Positions 34,503 through 42,886 of a stretch of 64,000 nucleotides of DNA are shown here, in pieces. A program made the translations under genes and the position numbers. Origin of the DNA: VRUE01 sp963718775 (GTDB lineage: Bacteria; Actinomycetota; Thermoleophilia; Solirubrobacterales; 70-9); assembly GCA_963718775.1 (NCBI GenBank), contig OY970377.1, forward strand, positions 2,480,001 through 2,544,000, in the 5' to 3' direction. The notes beneath the pieces are model-generated. The model worked only from the letters and a program-made list of their open reading frames with translations, had not been told where the DNA came from and ran no database searches. Each line of letters starts with the position of its first letter. Within the stretch, counting starts at the first letter, position 1.

Positions 34503-34898
34503 ATGGCCGACGTTGAGACGAACGATGTGGAAAAGGACCGGGCCGGCGAGACGGCCTCGGCGGCGCTCGCCTACCTGACCGAGATGTCACCCGACCTGCG
34601 CGGCGGCGCGATCCTGGCCGAGGACGGCGCGGTGCTGGCCGCCAGCGGTCGGCCCGAGCGCTGGCGTGAGGACGTGGCGGCATTGCTCGAGGTCGCCGAC
34701 CGGGCCGGAGGAGAGCCGACCGAGCAGGTCCACATCGCCACCGAGCAGGGCGAGATCTTCGCCCTCCGCCACGCCGGCCTGATTGCGGTGGCGGTGACCG
34801 AGCGCTTCGCGCTCGCCTCGCTGTTCTTCTTCGACATGCGGTCGGTCCTTCGCGACCTCGCCGCAGGCGGCGACGGGAGGGGGGCGGATGCCGCCTAA
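34503..34898 (+). CDS. Roadblock/LC7-like domain protein
   Basis: Starting at ATG 34503 (MADVETNDVEKDRAGETASA) the protein is 131 aa. Residues about 35-120 show the Roadblock pattern of alternating strands and helices: GGAILAEDGAVLAASG, WREDVAALLEVADRA, EQVHIATEQGEIFALRHAGL and IAVAVTERFALASLFFFDM. In actinobacteria Roadblock proteins commonly work with small GTPases or surface receptors; none is nearby. It overlaps the next gene by 11 bases. Confidence 0.7.
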   Translation: MADVETNDVEKDRAGETASAALAYLTEMSPDLRGGAILAEDGAVLAASGRPERWREDVAALLEVADRAGGEPTEQVHIATEQGEIFALRHAGLIAVAVTERFALASLFFFDMRSVLRDLAAGGDGRGADAA

Positions 34899-35112
34899 GC
34901 CCCACCGCATCCTGCTCGATCGCGTCTCCGGCTACGCCGACGAGGCCGCCGCCTACATGCGCCGCCGTCGCGTCTCCCGCGAGCCCTTCGCCCGTCTCTA
35001 TTACCCGGGTGGCCGGGCAAGCGATCACGCCGCCGACTCGCTCGCCGGCGCCGAGCTCTTCGTCGCCGCGGGCAGGCTGATCGAGGTCGCCGGCAAGCGA
35101 CCGAAGCCATGA
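34888..35112 (+). CDS. Small hypothetical protein before tldD
   Basis: A 74-aa frame (MPPKPHRILLDRVSGYADEA...) overlaps the end of the Roadblock-like gene and the start of tldD (ATGA at 35109-35112). It is basic at the N-terminus, contains EPFARLYYPGGRASDHAADS, and has no motif that I recognise. Overlaps on both sides and its coding-like codon use support it being real and co-translated with tldD. Confidence 0.6.
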   Translation: MPPKPHRILLDRVSGYADEAAAYMRRRRVSREPFARLYYPGGRASDHAADSLAGAELFVAAGRLIEVAGKRPKP

Positions 35113-36503
35113 GCGAGCGCAGCGAGCTGATCGTCCCCGAGGTCGCCGAGCGGGTTCTTGCTCGGGCGCTCGCCAACGGTGGCGAGTTCGCCGAGGTCTT
35201 CGCCGAACGCAACGCCGGGATGACGATGGCGATCGACGAGTCGCGGCTGGAAGCGGTGCAGGCAGGCGCCGAGCAGGGCGCTGGAGTTCGGGTCCTCAGC
35301 GGTGGCACCACCTATTTCGCTCACGTCGACGGCCTCGACCCCGACGATCTCGAGCAGGCTGCCGACGAGGCCGCGGCAGCGCTGCGCGCCGAGCGCGCCG
35401 AGCCCCGGCCGCTACGGGCAGTCGCGAGCACGCCTCACGCGATCGAGCAGCGTCCGGCCGAGGTCCCGGCCGAGCGCAAGGCGGCGCTGCTGCGTGAGCT
35501 CGACGAGCGCGGCCGCGGGGCGGGCGCCGAGATCGCCCAGTTCATGGCCTCCTACGCCGAGGTGCGCCGCGAGGTCGCGATCGCCAACTCCGAGGGGCTG
35601 CTGACGGGGGACGATCGCACCCGGGTGCGGATCGGCGCCCAGGCCGTGGCGCGGCGCGGCGAGACGGTGGAGACGGGGGCCGAGACGCTGGGCAGCCACC
35701 GTGGCTTCGAGCTCTTTGGCGAGGATCCCGGCTCGATCGCCGAGCAGGCGGCCCGCAAGGCACTGACCCTGCTCGATGCCAGCCCGGCGCCGGCGGGCTC
35801 GATGCCGGTCGTCGTCGGCGGCGGCTTCGGCGGCGTCCTCTTCCACGAGATGACCGGGCACGGCCTCGAGGCCGATCACATACAGAAGGGCGCCAGCGTC
35901 TACGTCGGCAAGCTCGGCGAGCAGGTCGCCCAGCCGCTGCTCACCGCTTACGACGACGGCCGCATGCCCAACGAGTGGGGCAGCGACGCGGTCGACGACG
36001 AGGGTGCGCCGACCCAGAAGACGATGGTCATCGAGGACGGCCGGCTGGTCTCCTTCCTCTACGACGGGCTCACCGCCCGCCGCGACGAGGTCGCCTCGAC
36101 CGGCAACGGTCGCCGCGAGAGCTTCCGCCACCTGCCGGTGCCACGCATGACCAATACCTACATCGAGCCCGGCGACGCCGAGCCGGAGGCGATGATCGCC
36201 GAGGTCGAGCGGGGCTTCTACGCGGTCTCCTTCGGCGGCGGGCAGGTCGATCCGGCCACCGGGGACTTCGTCTTCGGCGTCTCCGAGGGGTACTTGATCG
36301 AGGCCGGACGCGTCACCCGGCCCTGCCGCGGGGCCACCCTGATCGGCAACTGCCTACAGGCGCTTGCCGCGATCGACGCGGTCGGCAACGACTTCGAGAT
36401 GAAGACCGGCGTCTGCGGCAAGGCGGGTCAGAAAGTGCCGGTCGGCACCGGCCAGGGCCACGTCCGCATCGGCGCGATGACCGTCGGGGGGACGGAAGTT
36501 TGA
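35109..36503 (+). CDS. tldD: TldD metallopeptidase subunit
   Basis: The 464-aa protein has the TldD zinc motif HEMTGHGLEAD (about 247-257, HExxxH) after GGGFGGVLF, and C-terminal family segments RMTNTYIEPGDAEPEAM, FGVSEGYLIEAGRVTRPCRG and GHVRIGAMTVGG. TldD with TldE forms a heterodimeric protease that degrades unfolded peptides and, in microcin B17 and some other RiPPs, cleaves the leader. Its stop overlaps the TTG start of tldE. In this window a PqqD-fused precursor-like gene lies 20 kb away, so a link is only speculative. Confidence 0.93.
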   Translation: MSERSELIVPEVAERVLARALANGGEFAEVFAERNAGMTMAIDESRLEAVQAGAEQGAGVRVLSGGTTYFAHVDGLDPDDLEQAADEAAAALRAERAEPRPLRAVASTPHAIEQRPAEVPAERKAALLRELDERGRGAGAEIAQFMASYAEVRREVAIANSEGLLTGDDRTRVRIGAQAVARRGETVETGAETLGSHRGFELFGEDPGSIAEQAARKALTLLDASPAPAGSMPVVVGGGFGGVLFHEMTGHGLEADHIQKGASVYVGKLGEQVAQPLLTAYDDGRMPNEWGSDAVDDEGAPTQKTMVIEDGRLVSFLYDGLTARRDEVASTGNGRRESFRHLPVPRMTNTYIEPGDAEPEAMIAEVERGFYAVSFGGGQVDPATGDFVFGVSEGYLIEAGRVTRPCRGATLIGNCLQALAAIDAVGNDFEMKTGVCGKAGQKVPVGTGQGHVRIGAMTVGGTEV

Positions 36504-37891
36504 TCGACTTGGCGCGACAGGCCGTCGAGGCGACGCTGGCCGCTGGCGCCTCCGACGCCGAGGCCTACGCGGTCGAGGAGGCGGGGCGCGAGGTGCGCGC
36601 CCATGGCGGCGAGGTCGAGAGCCTGACCGCCGCGACCAAACGGGGGGTCGGTGTGCGTGCTTGGGCTGGCGCCCGGCTCGGCTACGCCTTCGGCACCGAC
36701 CTCTCCGCAGAGGGGATTGCCTCGCTGGCCGCGCGCGCGGCCGAAGCAGCCCGAGTCGCCGACGAGGACGAGTTCGCCGGCCCCCCGGACCCGGCCGAGC
36801 TTCCGGTGCGCCTTTTGCACCCCACGGGTGCAAAAGGCGCACCGGAAGGGGTGAGGGGGCTGGAGTTGACTGATCCTTCGGTCGCCGCGACGTCGACGTC
36901 CGAGGTCGCCGAGCTGGCGCTCGCGGTCGAGCGGGCGGCGCTGGAGACCGACCCCCGCATCGCCGGCGTTGAGCAGGCCGTCTACGCTGATGCCGCCGAG
37001 CGGATCGCGATCGCCTCCTCGCGCGGGATCGCCGGCGAGTACGAGACCTCCAGCTGCTACGCCTACACACAGGCGCTGGCCGACAACGAGGGTGGTCGCG
37101 AGACCGGCCTCGGCTTCGGCCTCGGTCGCGGCCCGGCAGCGCTCGACCCCGCCGCGATCGGCCGCGAAGCGGCGCAGCGGGCGACGGCGATGATCGGCGC
37201 CGGCAAGCCCGAGTCGCGCAGCTGCCCCGTCGTCCTCGACCCGACCGTCGCCTCCAGCTTCATCGGCCTGATCGGCAAAGGCCTCGGCGCCAACGCCGTC
37301 CAGCGCGGCCGTTCGCCCCTCGCCGAGCTGCTCGGCGCCGAGGTCGCCGACCCGGCGCTCGTCCTTCACGACGACGGGCTAGACCCCGCCGGCTTCGCTT
37401 CCGCGCCCTTCGACGGCGAGGGGGTGCCGCGGCGCCGCACCGCTCTGATCGAGGCGGGCAGGCTGCGCGCCTATCTGTTCGACACCTACACCGCTCACCG
37501 TGGCGAGGCCGCCTCGACCGGCAACGCGGGACGCTCCGGCTACCGCTCGCTGCCGGGTGTCTCGGCCTCCAACCTGGTCGTCTCCCCCGGCACGCTCGAC
37601 TTCGGGGGGCTGCTGGGCGAGGCGGGGGAGGGGGTGCTGGTCACCGACGTCGCTGGCCTGCACTCCGGCGTCAACCCGGTCTCGGGGGTCTTCTCGGTCG
37701 GCGCCTCGGGCCGCGCGATTCGGGGCGGCGAGCTGGCCGAGCCGCTGCGCGAGTTCACGATCGCCAGCGACCTGGTCTCGATGCTGAAGGCCGTGCGTGC
37801 GGCGGGCACGGATACGCGCTGGGTCCCCTTCGGCGGCTCGGTCCGCACGCCCTCGCTGTTGGTTGGGGCGATGACGGTCGCTGGATCCTGA
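36500..37891 (+). CDS. TldE/PmbA metallopeptidase partner subunit
   Basis: TTG at 36500 overlaps the tldD stop (TTGA). The 463-aa protein has TldE features: CYAYTQALADNEGGRETGLG, SCPVVLDPTVASSFIGLIG, RAYLFDTYTAHRGEAASTGN and a C-terminal TRWVPFGGSVRTPSLLVGAM. TldE lacks the zinc motif and completes the cleft of the TldD/E dimer. Residues about 100-118 (PVRLLHPTGAKGAPEGV) are encoded by a perfect 23-bp inverted repeat at 36800-36848 that looks like an in-frame insertion. Confidence 0.92.
   Translation: MIDLARQAVEATLAAGASDAEAYAVEEAGREVRAHGGEVESLTAATKRGVGVRAWAGARLGYAFGTDLSAEGIASLAARAAEAARVADEDEFAGPPDPAELPVRLLHPTGAKGAPEGVRGLELTDPSVAATSTSEVAELALAVERAALETDPRIAGVEQAVYADAAERIAIASSRGIAGEYETSSCYAYTQALADNEGGRETGLGFGLGRGPAALDPAAIGREAAQRATAMIGAGKPESRSCPVVLDPTVASSFIGLIGKGLGANAVQRGRSPLAELLGAEVADPALVLHDDGLDPAGFASAPFDGEGVPRRRTALIEAGRLRAYLFDTYTAHRGEAASTGNAGRSGYRSLPGVSASNLVVSPGTLDFGGLLGEAGEGVLVTDVAGLHSGVNPVSGVFSVGASGRAIRGGELAEPLREFTIASDLVSMLKAVRAAGTDTRWVPFGGSVRTPSLLVGAMTVAGS
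36800..36848. repeat. Perfect 23-bp palindrome inside tldE
   Basis: The left arm runs from CTTCCGGTGCGCC to TTTTGCACCC (36800-36822), the loop is CAC, and the right arm (36826-36848) is the exact complement. It is in frame and adds about 16 residues. Such symmetry is very unlikely in ordinary coding sequence and suggests a mobile palindromic element. Confidence 0.8.
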
Positions 37892-37969
37892 GTCCCATGC
37901 GGCTTGACGGCCGTCTCCACTGTTAGATTCCGGCCCGATTTCAACCACTCATGACGGAGGAGCTTCGAC

Positions 37970-38248
37970 GTGACAAAGGCTGAGTTTCTGGACCAACTTG
38001 CAGGCGACGAGCGGCTGGGCAGCAAGAAGGGCGCCAGCGATGCGCTCGACGCGGTGCTCGAGGCGATCACAGAGACGCTGAGCAACGGCGGTGAAGTCAG
38101 CTTCACCGGGTTCGGCAAGTTCCACGTCGCCGAGCGCGGTCCCCGCCAGGGCGTCAACCCTCGCACCGGCGAGCGGATCACGATCCCGGGCGGCAAGGTG
38201 CCCCGCTTCTCCGCGGGTTCGGCGCTGAAGACCAAGGTCAAAGGCTGA
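37970..38248 (+). CDS. HU-family DNA-binding protein
   Basis: A GTG start with GGAGGAG about 12 bases upstream gives 92 aa (MTKAEFLDQLAGDERLGSKK...). The HU/IHF fold is complete, with SFTGFGKFHVAERGPRQGVN and the DNA-arm motif NPRTGERITIPGGKVPRFSA. It is a short HU without the long Lys/Ala tail of mycobacterial HupB. HU bends and compacts DNA. Its TGA overlaps the apparent CTG start of pyrF. The 78-base gap before it probably carries the promoter, but I cannot point to convincing hexamers. Confidence 0.92.
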   Translation: MTKAEFLDQLAGDERLGSKKGASDALDAVLEAITETLSNGGEVSFTGFGKFHVAERGPRQGVNPRTGERITIPGGKVPRFSAGSALKTKVKG

Positions 38249-39132
38249 GCCAGGCTCCGTTTGCAGATCGGCTGGCGGCGCTCGTCGAAGAGCGCCGCAG
38301 CCAGGTCTGCCTCGGTCTCGACCCCGACCCGTCGAAGCTCTCCGGGGACGGGACGGACGCTCCGCCAGCCTCGGCCGCCGAGTACGCAGCCGAGGCTGTG
38401 GCGGCGCACTGCCGCTCGCTGATCGAGCAGGCGGGCCCGGCCTGTGTCGCGGTCAAGCCCCAGCTCGCCTGTTTCGAGCGGCTGGGGGCGCCCGGCTGGG
38501 CGGCGCTGAGCGATGTCTGCGCAGCGGCGCAGGAAGCCGGGCTGCTGGTGATCGCCGACGGCAAGCGCGGCGACGTGCCGGTCACCGCGGCCGCCTACGC
38601 TCAGGCGCTCGTCGGCGAGACGCCGACGCCGTGGGGGCCGGTCGCCGGCCTCGGCGCCGACGCTTTCACCGCGAACCCGTTGCTCGGCACTGACGCGCTT
38701 GAGCCGCTGATCGCGGCGGCCGAGGCCAGCGGAGCGGGCATCTTCGCCCTGGTGCGCACCAGCAATCCCGGCGCTGCCGACGTGCAGGATCTGCCGGCGC
38801 CCGAGCAGCCTCTGCACGAGCGGCTTGCCGGCCTGGTCGATGGGCTCGCGCCGCGCTTGCTCGGTGAGAGCGGCCTGAGCGGGATGGGCGCGGTCGTCGG
38901 CGCCACCGCGCCCGAGCACATCGCCCGCCTGCGCTCGCTGATGCCCCACTCGATCTTCCTGATCCCCGGCGTCGGCGCCCAGGGTGGTCGTCCGGAGCTG
39001 CTCGGGGCGGCCTTTGCGCCCGGTCCGGCCGCCGCCCTCGTCGCGGCCTCACGCGGCATCGCGGCGGCAGGCGATCCGGCCGCCGCCGCTGAGCAGCTGC
39101 GGGCCGTCGTCTGGGACGTTTCGACCGCCTAG
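38245..39132 (+). CDS. pyrF: Orotidine 5'-phosphate decarboxylase (apparent CTG start)
   Basis: The frame encodes APFADRLAALVEERRSQVCL then GLDPDPSKL upstream of the first ordinary start (GTG 38398), so the protein must begin near 38245, where only a CTG (CTGA overlapping the HU stop) is available. The active-site motif LVIADGKRGDVPVTAAAYA (Asp-x-Lys-x-x-Asp) marks the long-type (PyrF group II) enzyme, with IPGVGAQGG and AASRGIA phosphate loops at the end. About 295 aa. It makes UMP. The other pyr genes are not in the window. Confidence 0.88.
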   Translation: MSQAPFADRLAALVEERRSQVCLGLDPDPSKLSGDGTDAPPASAAEYAAEAVAAHCRSLIEQAGPACVAVKPQLACFERLGAPGWAALSDVCAAAQEAGLLVIADGKRGDVPVTAAAYAQALVGETPTPWGPVAGLGADAFTANPLLGTDALEPLIAAAEASGAGIFALVRTSNPGAADVQDLPAPEQPLHERLAGLVDGLAPRLLGESGLSGMGAVVGATAPEHIARLRSLMPHSIFLIPGVGAQGGRPELLGAAFAPGPAAALVAASRGIAAAGDPAAAAEQLRAVVWDVSTA

Positions 39133-39138
39133 AACGGC

Positions 39139-39160
39139 GCTGACCGTATATACGATCAGC
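39139..39160. repeat. Near-perfect palindrome after pyrF
   Basis: Arms GCTGACCG and CGATCAGC surround TATATA; 7 bases follow the pyrF stop before it. It has an A/T centre like the hairpins at 15177 and 17221 and may be a terminator or operator. Confidence 0.5.
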
Positions 39161-39187
39161 CTCGCCCTCTCCTCTTCAATCCCAGTC

Positions 39188-39511
39188 ATGGACAAGCGCA
39201 CCTCAGCCACCGCCCGGATAGTCGCGACCATTGTCTTGGTCGCGGCGTTTGTGCTGGCGATTGTGGTGATCTCCGGCGCGCTTGGGGGCGGCGACTCGAA
39301 TGGGTCCGACGGGCAGGGGAGCGGCGGCAAGGCGTCCCGCAGCGAGGACAGTCCCGAGCGCGACGTTCCCGCGACCTACGTCGTCAAGAGCGGCGACACC
39401 CTGATCGCGATCGCCCACGACAACGGCGTCTCGGTGGCGCGCATCGAAGCGCTCAACCCCGAAGTCGATCCGCAGATCCTGATCGCCGGCGAGAAGCTGA
39501 AGCTACGGTGA
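39188..39511 (+). CDS. Membrane-anchored LysM domain protein
   Basis: The ATG at 39188 gives 107 aa. A transmembrane helix (about 12-34, IVATIVLVAAFVLAIVVISG) is followed by a Gly/Ser linker and one C-terminal LysM domain (about 62-107, TYVVKSGDTLIAIAHDNGVS, then LNPEVDPQILIAGEKLKL). LysM binds N-acetylglucosamine of peptidoglycan. It overlaps the next gene, a D-Ala-D-Ala carboxypeptidase, by GTGA, which supports a cell-wall role. Confidence 0.88.
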   Translation: MDKRTSATARIVATIVLVAAFVLAIVVISGALGGGDSNGSDGQGSGGKASRSEDSPERDVPATYVVKSGDTLIAIAHDNGVSVARIEALNPEVDPQILIAGEKLKLR

Positions 39512-40692
39512 GGGGGCGCCGGCTTGGCGCTCTGCTTGCCGCGGCGCTCGCGCTGATCCTGCTCGCCCCCGCGGCGGCGCCGGCCAAAGGCCCCCCTGTC
39601 GATGCCCGCGCCTGGGCGTTGATCGATGCCCGCAGCGGCGACGTGCTGGTCTCCCATGCCGCGTCTCGCCAGCTGCCGATCGCCAGCACGACCAAGCTGA
39701 TGACCGCCTATGTGGCGCTGCACGAGCTGCCGCTCGACCGCGTCGTGCGGGCCGCTCCCTACACGCCGATCTACGGCGAGTCGCTGCTGGAACTGCGCCC
39801 CGGGCAGCGGGTCAGCGTTCGCGACCTGCTCTACGGCCTGATCCTGCGCAGCGGCAACGACGCCGCCTACGACCTTGCGCTCGCGGCGGCCGGATCGGAG
39901 GCCCGCTTCGTGCGCCAGATGAACCGCTACGCGGCGGCCCTCGGCCTGTCCGACACCCACTACGCCAACCCGATCGGCCTCGACGAGGCCGGCAACTACT
40001 CCAGCGCCCGCGACCTGGCTGCCTTGGCGCGACGCCTGCTGCGCATTCCCGCCTTCGCTCGCATCGCCGATTCGCGCAGCGCCCGCTTGAGAAGCCTGCG
40101 CCCGCCGCGCACGATCGACACTCTCAACGACCTGCTGTACCGGGCGCCCTGGACGACCGGGGTGAAGACCGGCCACACCTTCGGCGCTGCCTATGTCCTG
40201 GTCGGCGCCGGTCAGCGCAAGGGAGTCGAGCTGATCTCGGTCGTGATCGGCACGCCGACTGAGACCGAACGCGATCTCGCCAGCCTGCGGCTGCTCGAAT
40301 ACGGCTTCTCGCGCTACGAGCGGCGCACGCCGATCGAGGCCGGCAGCGTGCGGGCCGATCCCTCGATTCGCTACACGGGCGGCGAGCTGCCGCTGCGCGC
40401 CGCCCGCACGGTCACCGTCGGCGTGCGCCCCGATCAGGAGCTCAGCGTGACGATGCGGGCGCCGCGCGAGGTCGAGGGGCCGATCCGGCGTGGCGCCAAG
40501 CTCGGCACGGCGACGGCCTTCGTCGACGGCCTTCGCGCCGCCGCCGTGCCGCTGCGGGCGGGCCGCGCGGTGCCCGAGGCGAGCTTCCTCGATCGCGCCC
40601 AGAGCTTCCTCGATGCCGACCTGATTCCAATCGCGATCGCCGTTTGCGTGATACTGGTCGGAGCAATCTTGCTGAGGCGCTTCTCACGATGA
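39508..40692 (+). CDS. D-alanyl-D-alanine carboxypeptidase (peptidase S11)
   Basis: GTG at 39508 opens a signal peptide (LGALLAAALALILLAPAAAP). The penicillin-binding motifs are all present: STTK (59-62), SGN (about 115) and KTG in GVKTGHTFGA (about 218). After a PBP5-type C-terminal region a hydrophobic helix near 372-390 (IAIAVCVILVGAILLRRF) anchors the protein to the membrane. It trims the terminal D-Ala of peptidoglycan side chains. It is coupled to the LysM gene upstream and overlaps the sugar kinase downstream by ATGA. Confidence 0.92.
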   Translation: MRGRRLGALLAAALALILLAPAAAPAKGPPVDARAWALIDARSGDVLVSHAASRQLPIASTTKLMTAYVALHELPLDRVVRAAPYTPIYGESLLELRPGQRVSVRDLLYGLILRSGNDAAYDLALAAAGSEARFVRQMNRYAAALGLSDTHYANPIGLDEAGNYSSARDLAALARRLLRIPAFARIADSRSARLRSLRPPRTIDTLNDLLYRAPWTTGVKTGHTFGAAYVLVGAGQRKGVELISVVIGTPTETERDLASLRLLEYGFSRYERRTPIEAGSVRADPSIRYTGGELPLRAARTVTVGVRPDQELSVTMRAPREVEGPIRRGAKLGTATAFVDGLRAAAVPLRAGRAVPEASFLDRAQSFLDADLIPIAIAVCVILVGAILLRRFSR

Positions 40693-41645
40693 TCCTCACC
40701 GTCACCCTCAACGCAGCGATCGACCGCACGGTCGCCGTCCCCAATTTCCGCCTTGGCCATCGCCATCGCGCCGTCGAGAGCCGCACCGTGGCCGGCGGCA
40801 AGGGCATCAACGTCGCCCGTGCGCTGAGCCGCCTGGGCCGGCCGGTGATCGCGACCGGCTTCGCCGGCGGGCCGACCGGGGACCGGCTGCTCGAACAGCT
40901 CCGCGAGGAAGCGGTGCTCACCGATTTCACCCGGATCGCCGCCGAGACCCGCATCAACCTGGCGGTTGTCGACCCCACCACCGGCGAGCAGACCGAGATC
41001 AACGAGCGCGGCCCGGCGGTCAGCCGCGAGGAGGTCGAGGCCTTCGTCGCCCGGCTCGGCTACCTCGCCGCCGGCGCCAAGCTCTGCGTGATCGCCGGCA
41101 CTTTGCCACCGGGGGCGGGCGAGGACCTCTACGCGCGCATGGTCAAGGACCTCGGTGAGCGCGGCGTGCCGGTCGTGCTCGACGCCGAGGGCGAAGCGAT
41201 GCTGGCCGGACTGCGCGCCGGCGCCGCGATCGTCACCCCCAACGAGCGCGAGGCGGAGGAGCTGGTCGGCCAGGAGTTCGCCGATCGCGACGACCTCGTC
41301 AACGGCCTCTCCGAGCTGGTTCGGCTCGGCGCCAGCGAGGCGGCGATCACGCGGCCCGACGGCTGCGTCGCCGCGGTTGGCGAGGGCGCCGAGCGGCGCT
41401 TCCTCGAGGTGCGCACCGAGTCGCTCGACCCGGTCTCCACGGTCGGCTCCGGCGACGCCTTCCTGGCCGGCTACGTCGCCGCCCGCTACGAGGAGCGCTC
41501 GGCCGACGAGTGCCTCGCCTACGCCGTCGCCTGCGGGGCCGAGTCGACCCAGCACTTCGGCGCCGGCGCCGTCGACCGCAACCAGGTCGAGCGCCTGCTC
41601 GGCGAGGTCCACGTGCAGGATCTGGAGGTCCCCGCCGAAGTGTAG
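40689..41645 (+). CDS. 1-phosphofructokinase / PfkB-family sugar kinase
   Basis: I take the ATG at 40689, which overlaps the upstream stop and begins MILTVTLNAAIDRTVAVPNF, the usual start of FruK/LacC-type kinases. Motifs: GGKGINVARALSRLG (about 37), and VGSGDAFLAGYVA (about 254) with the catalytic Asp and anion hole. 318 aa. The group includes 1-phosphofructokinase, tagatose-6-phosphate kinase and Pfk-2; no PTS gene is adjacent, so the substrate is open. Confidence 0.85.
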   Translation: MILTVTLNAAIDRTVAVPNFRLGHRHRAVESRTVAGGKGINVARALSRLGRPVIATGFAGGPTGDRLLEQLREEAVLTDFTRIAAETRINLAVVDPTTGEQTEINERGPAVSREEVEAFVARLGYLAAGAKLCVIAGTLPPGAGEDLYARMVKDLGERGVPVVLDAEGEAMLAGLRAGAAIVTPNEREAEELVGQEFADRDDLVNGLSELVRLGASEAAITRPDGCVAAVGEGAERRFLEVRTESLDPVSTVGSGDAFLAGYVAARYEERSADECLAYAVACGAESTQHFGAGAVDRNQVERLLGEVHVQDLEVPAEV

Positions 41646-41679
41646 GCTGAGTCCTCAACGCCACCCTGGAGGACTTAAC

Positions 41680-42886
41680 TTGGAGATCGACATCGGTCGA
41701 GGCAAGAAGGGGCGGCGCGCTTACGGATTCGACGACATCGCGATCGTCCCGTCGCGCCGCACCCGCGATCCCGACGACATTGACATCAGCTGGACGCTCG
41801 GCCCCTACCGCTTCGAGCTGCCGCTCGTCGCCTCGGCGATGGACGGTGTGGTCAGTCCCGACACCGCCGTTCTCGTCAACGAGCTGGGCGGGCTTGGCGT
41901 GCTCAATCTGGAGGGGATCTGGACCCGCTTCGAGAACGCCGAGGAGCGGCTCGAGGAGATCGCCGCTGCGCTCCAAGCACGAAGCGACCCGGCTGATGCA
42001 GGAGATCTACACCGAGCCGGTCAAGTCGGAGCTGATCGGCCAGCGGATCGCGGAGATCAAGCAGCGCGGCGCGGTCGCCTGCGGCTCGCTGACGCCGCAG
42101 AAGGTGCGCGAGCACTTCGAGGTCGCGGTCGAGGCGGGGATCGACATCCTCGTCATCCAGGGCACGGTGATCTCGGCCGAACACGTCTCGACCACGGTCG
42201 AGCCGCTCAACCTGAAGGAGTTCATCGCCGAGGTGCCGGTGCCGACAGTGGTCGGCGGCTGCGCCTCCTACTCGACCGGCCTGCACCTGATGCGGACCGG
42301 CGCGGTCGGCGTCCTGGTCGGCGTCGGGCCCGGCGCCGCCTGCACCACCCGCGGCGTGCTCGGCATCGGCGTCCCGCAGGCGACGGCGATCGCCGACGTC
42401 GCGGCCGCCCGCTCGCAGCACATGCTCGAGACCGGCGAGTACGTCAACGTGATCGCCGACGGCGGCATGCGCACCGGCGGCGACGTCTCCAAGGCGATCG
42501 CCTGCGGGGCCGACTCGGTGATGGTCGGCTCGCCGCTGGCCCGCGCCAAGGAGGCGCCCGGTCGTGGCTTCCACTGGGGGATGGCGACCTTCCATCCATC
42601 GCTGCCGCGCGGCACCCGCGTGACCACCACGCAGGACGGCACGATGGAGGAGATCCTGCTCGGCCCCGCCCAGGAGAACGACGGCACCTTCAACCTGATG
42701 GGGGCGCTGAAGACCTCGATGGCCACCTGCGGCTACGAGGACATCCGCTCCTTCCAGCGGGCCGAGGTGATGGTCGCCCCGGCGCTGATGAGCGAGGGCA
42801 AGAAGCTCCAGAACGAGCAGTCGGTGGGCATGGGCTCGAACGGTCGCGCGGCGGTCTCCGCCGGTGTTGGAGTCGCCGACGACTGA
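41680..42886 (+). CDS. GuaB3-type IMP dehydrogenase-related protein (one frameshift)
   Basis: A TTG with GGAGG 7 bases upstream starts MEIDIGRGKKGRRAYGFDDI. This N-terminus and the lack of CBS domains match the GuaB3 family, the third IMPDH-like protein typical of actinobacteria. The catalytic loop is GPGAACTTRGVLGIGVPQ. Further matches: NVIADGGMRTGGDVSKAIAC and GADSVMVGSPLARA. The frame shifts once near 41975. It lies directly before guaA, overlapping it by 23 bases, which fits a role in guanine nucleotide supply; the biochemical role of GuaB3 is less certain than that of GuaB. Confidence 0.88.

Noticed and set aside
37892..37969. TTGACG...TAGATT as the HU promoter
   Set aside because: The spacing is only 14 bases, too short for a normal sigma70 promoter, so I do not annotate it.
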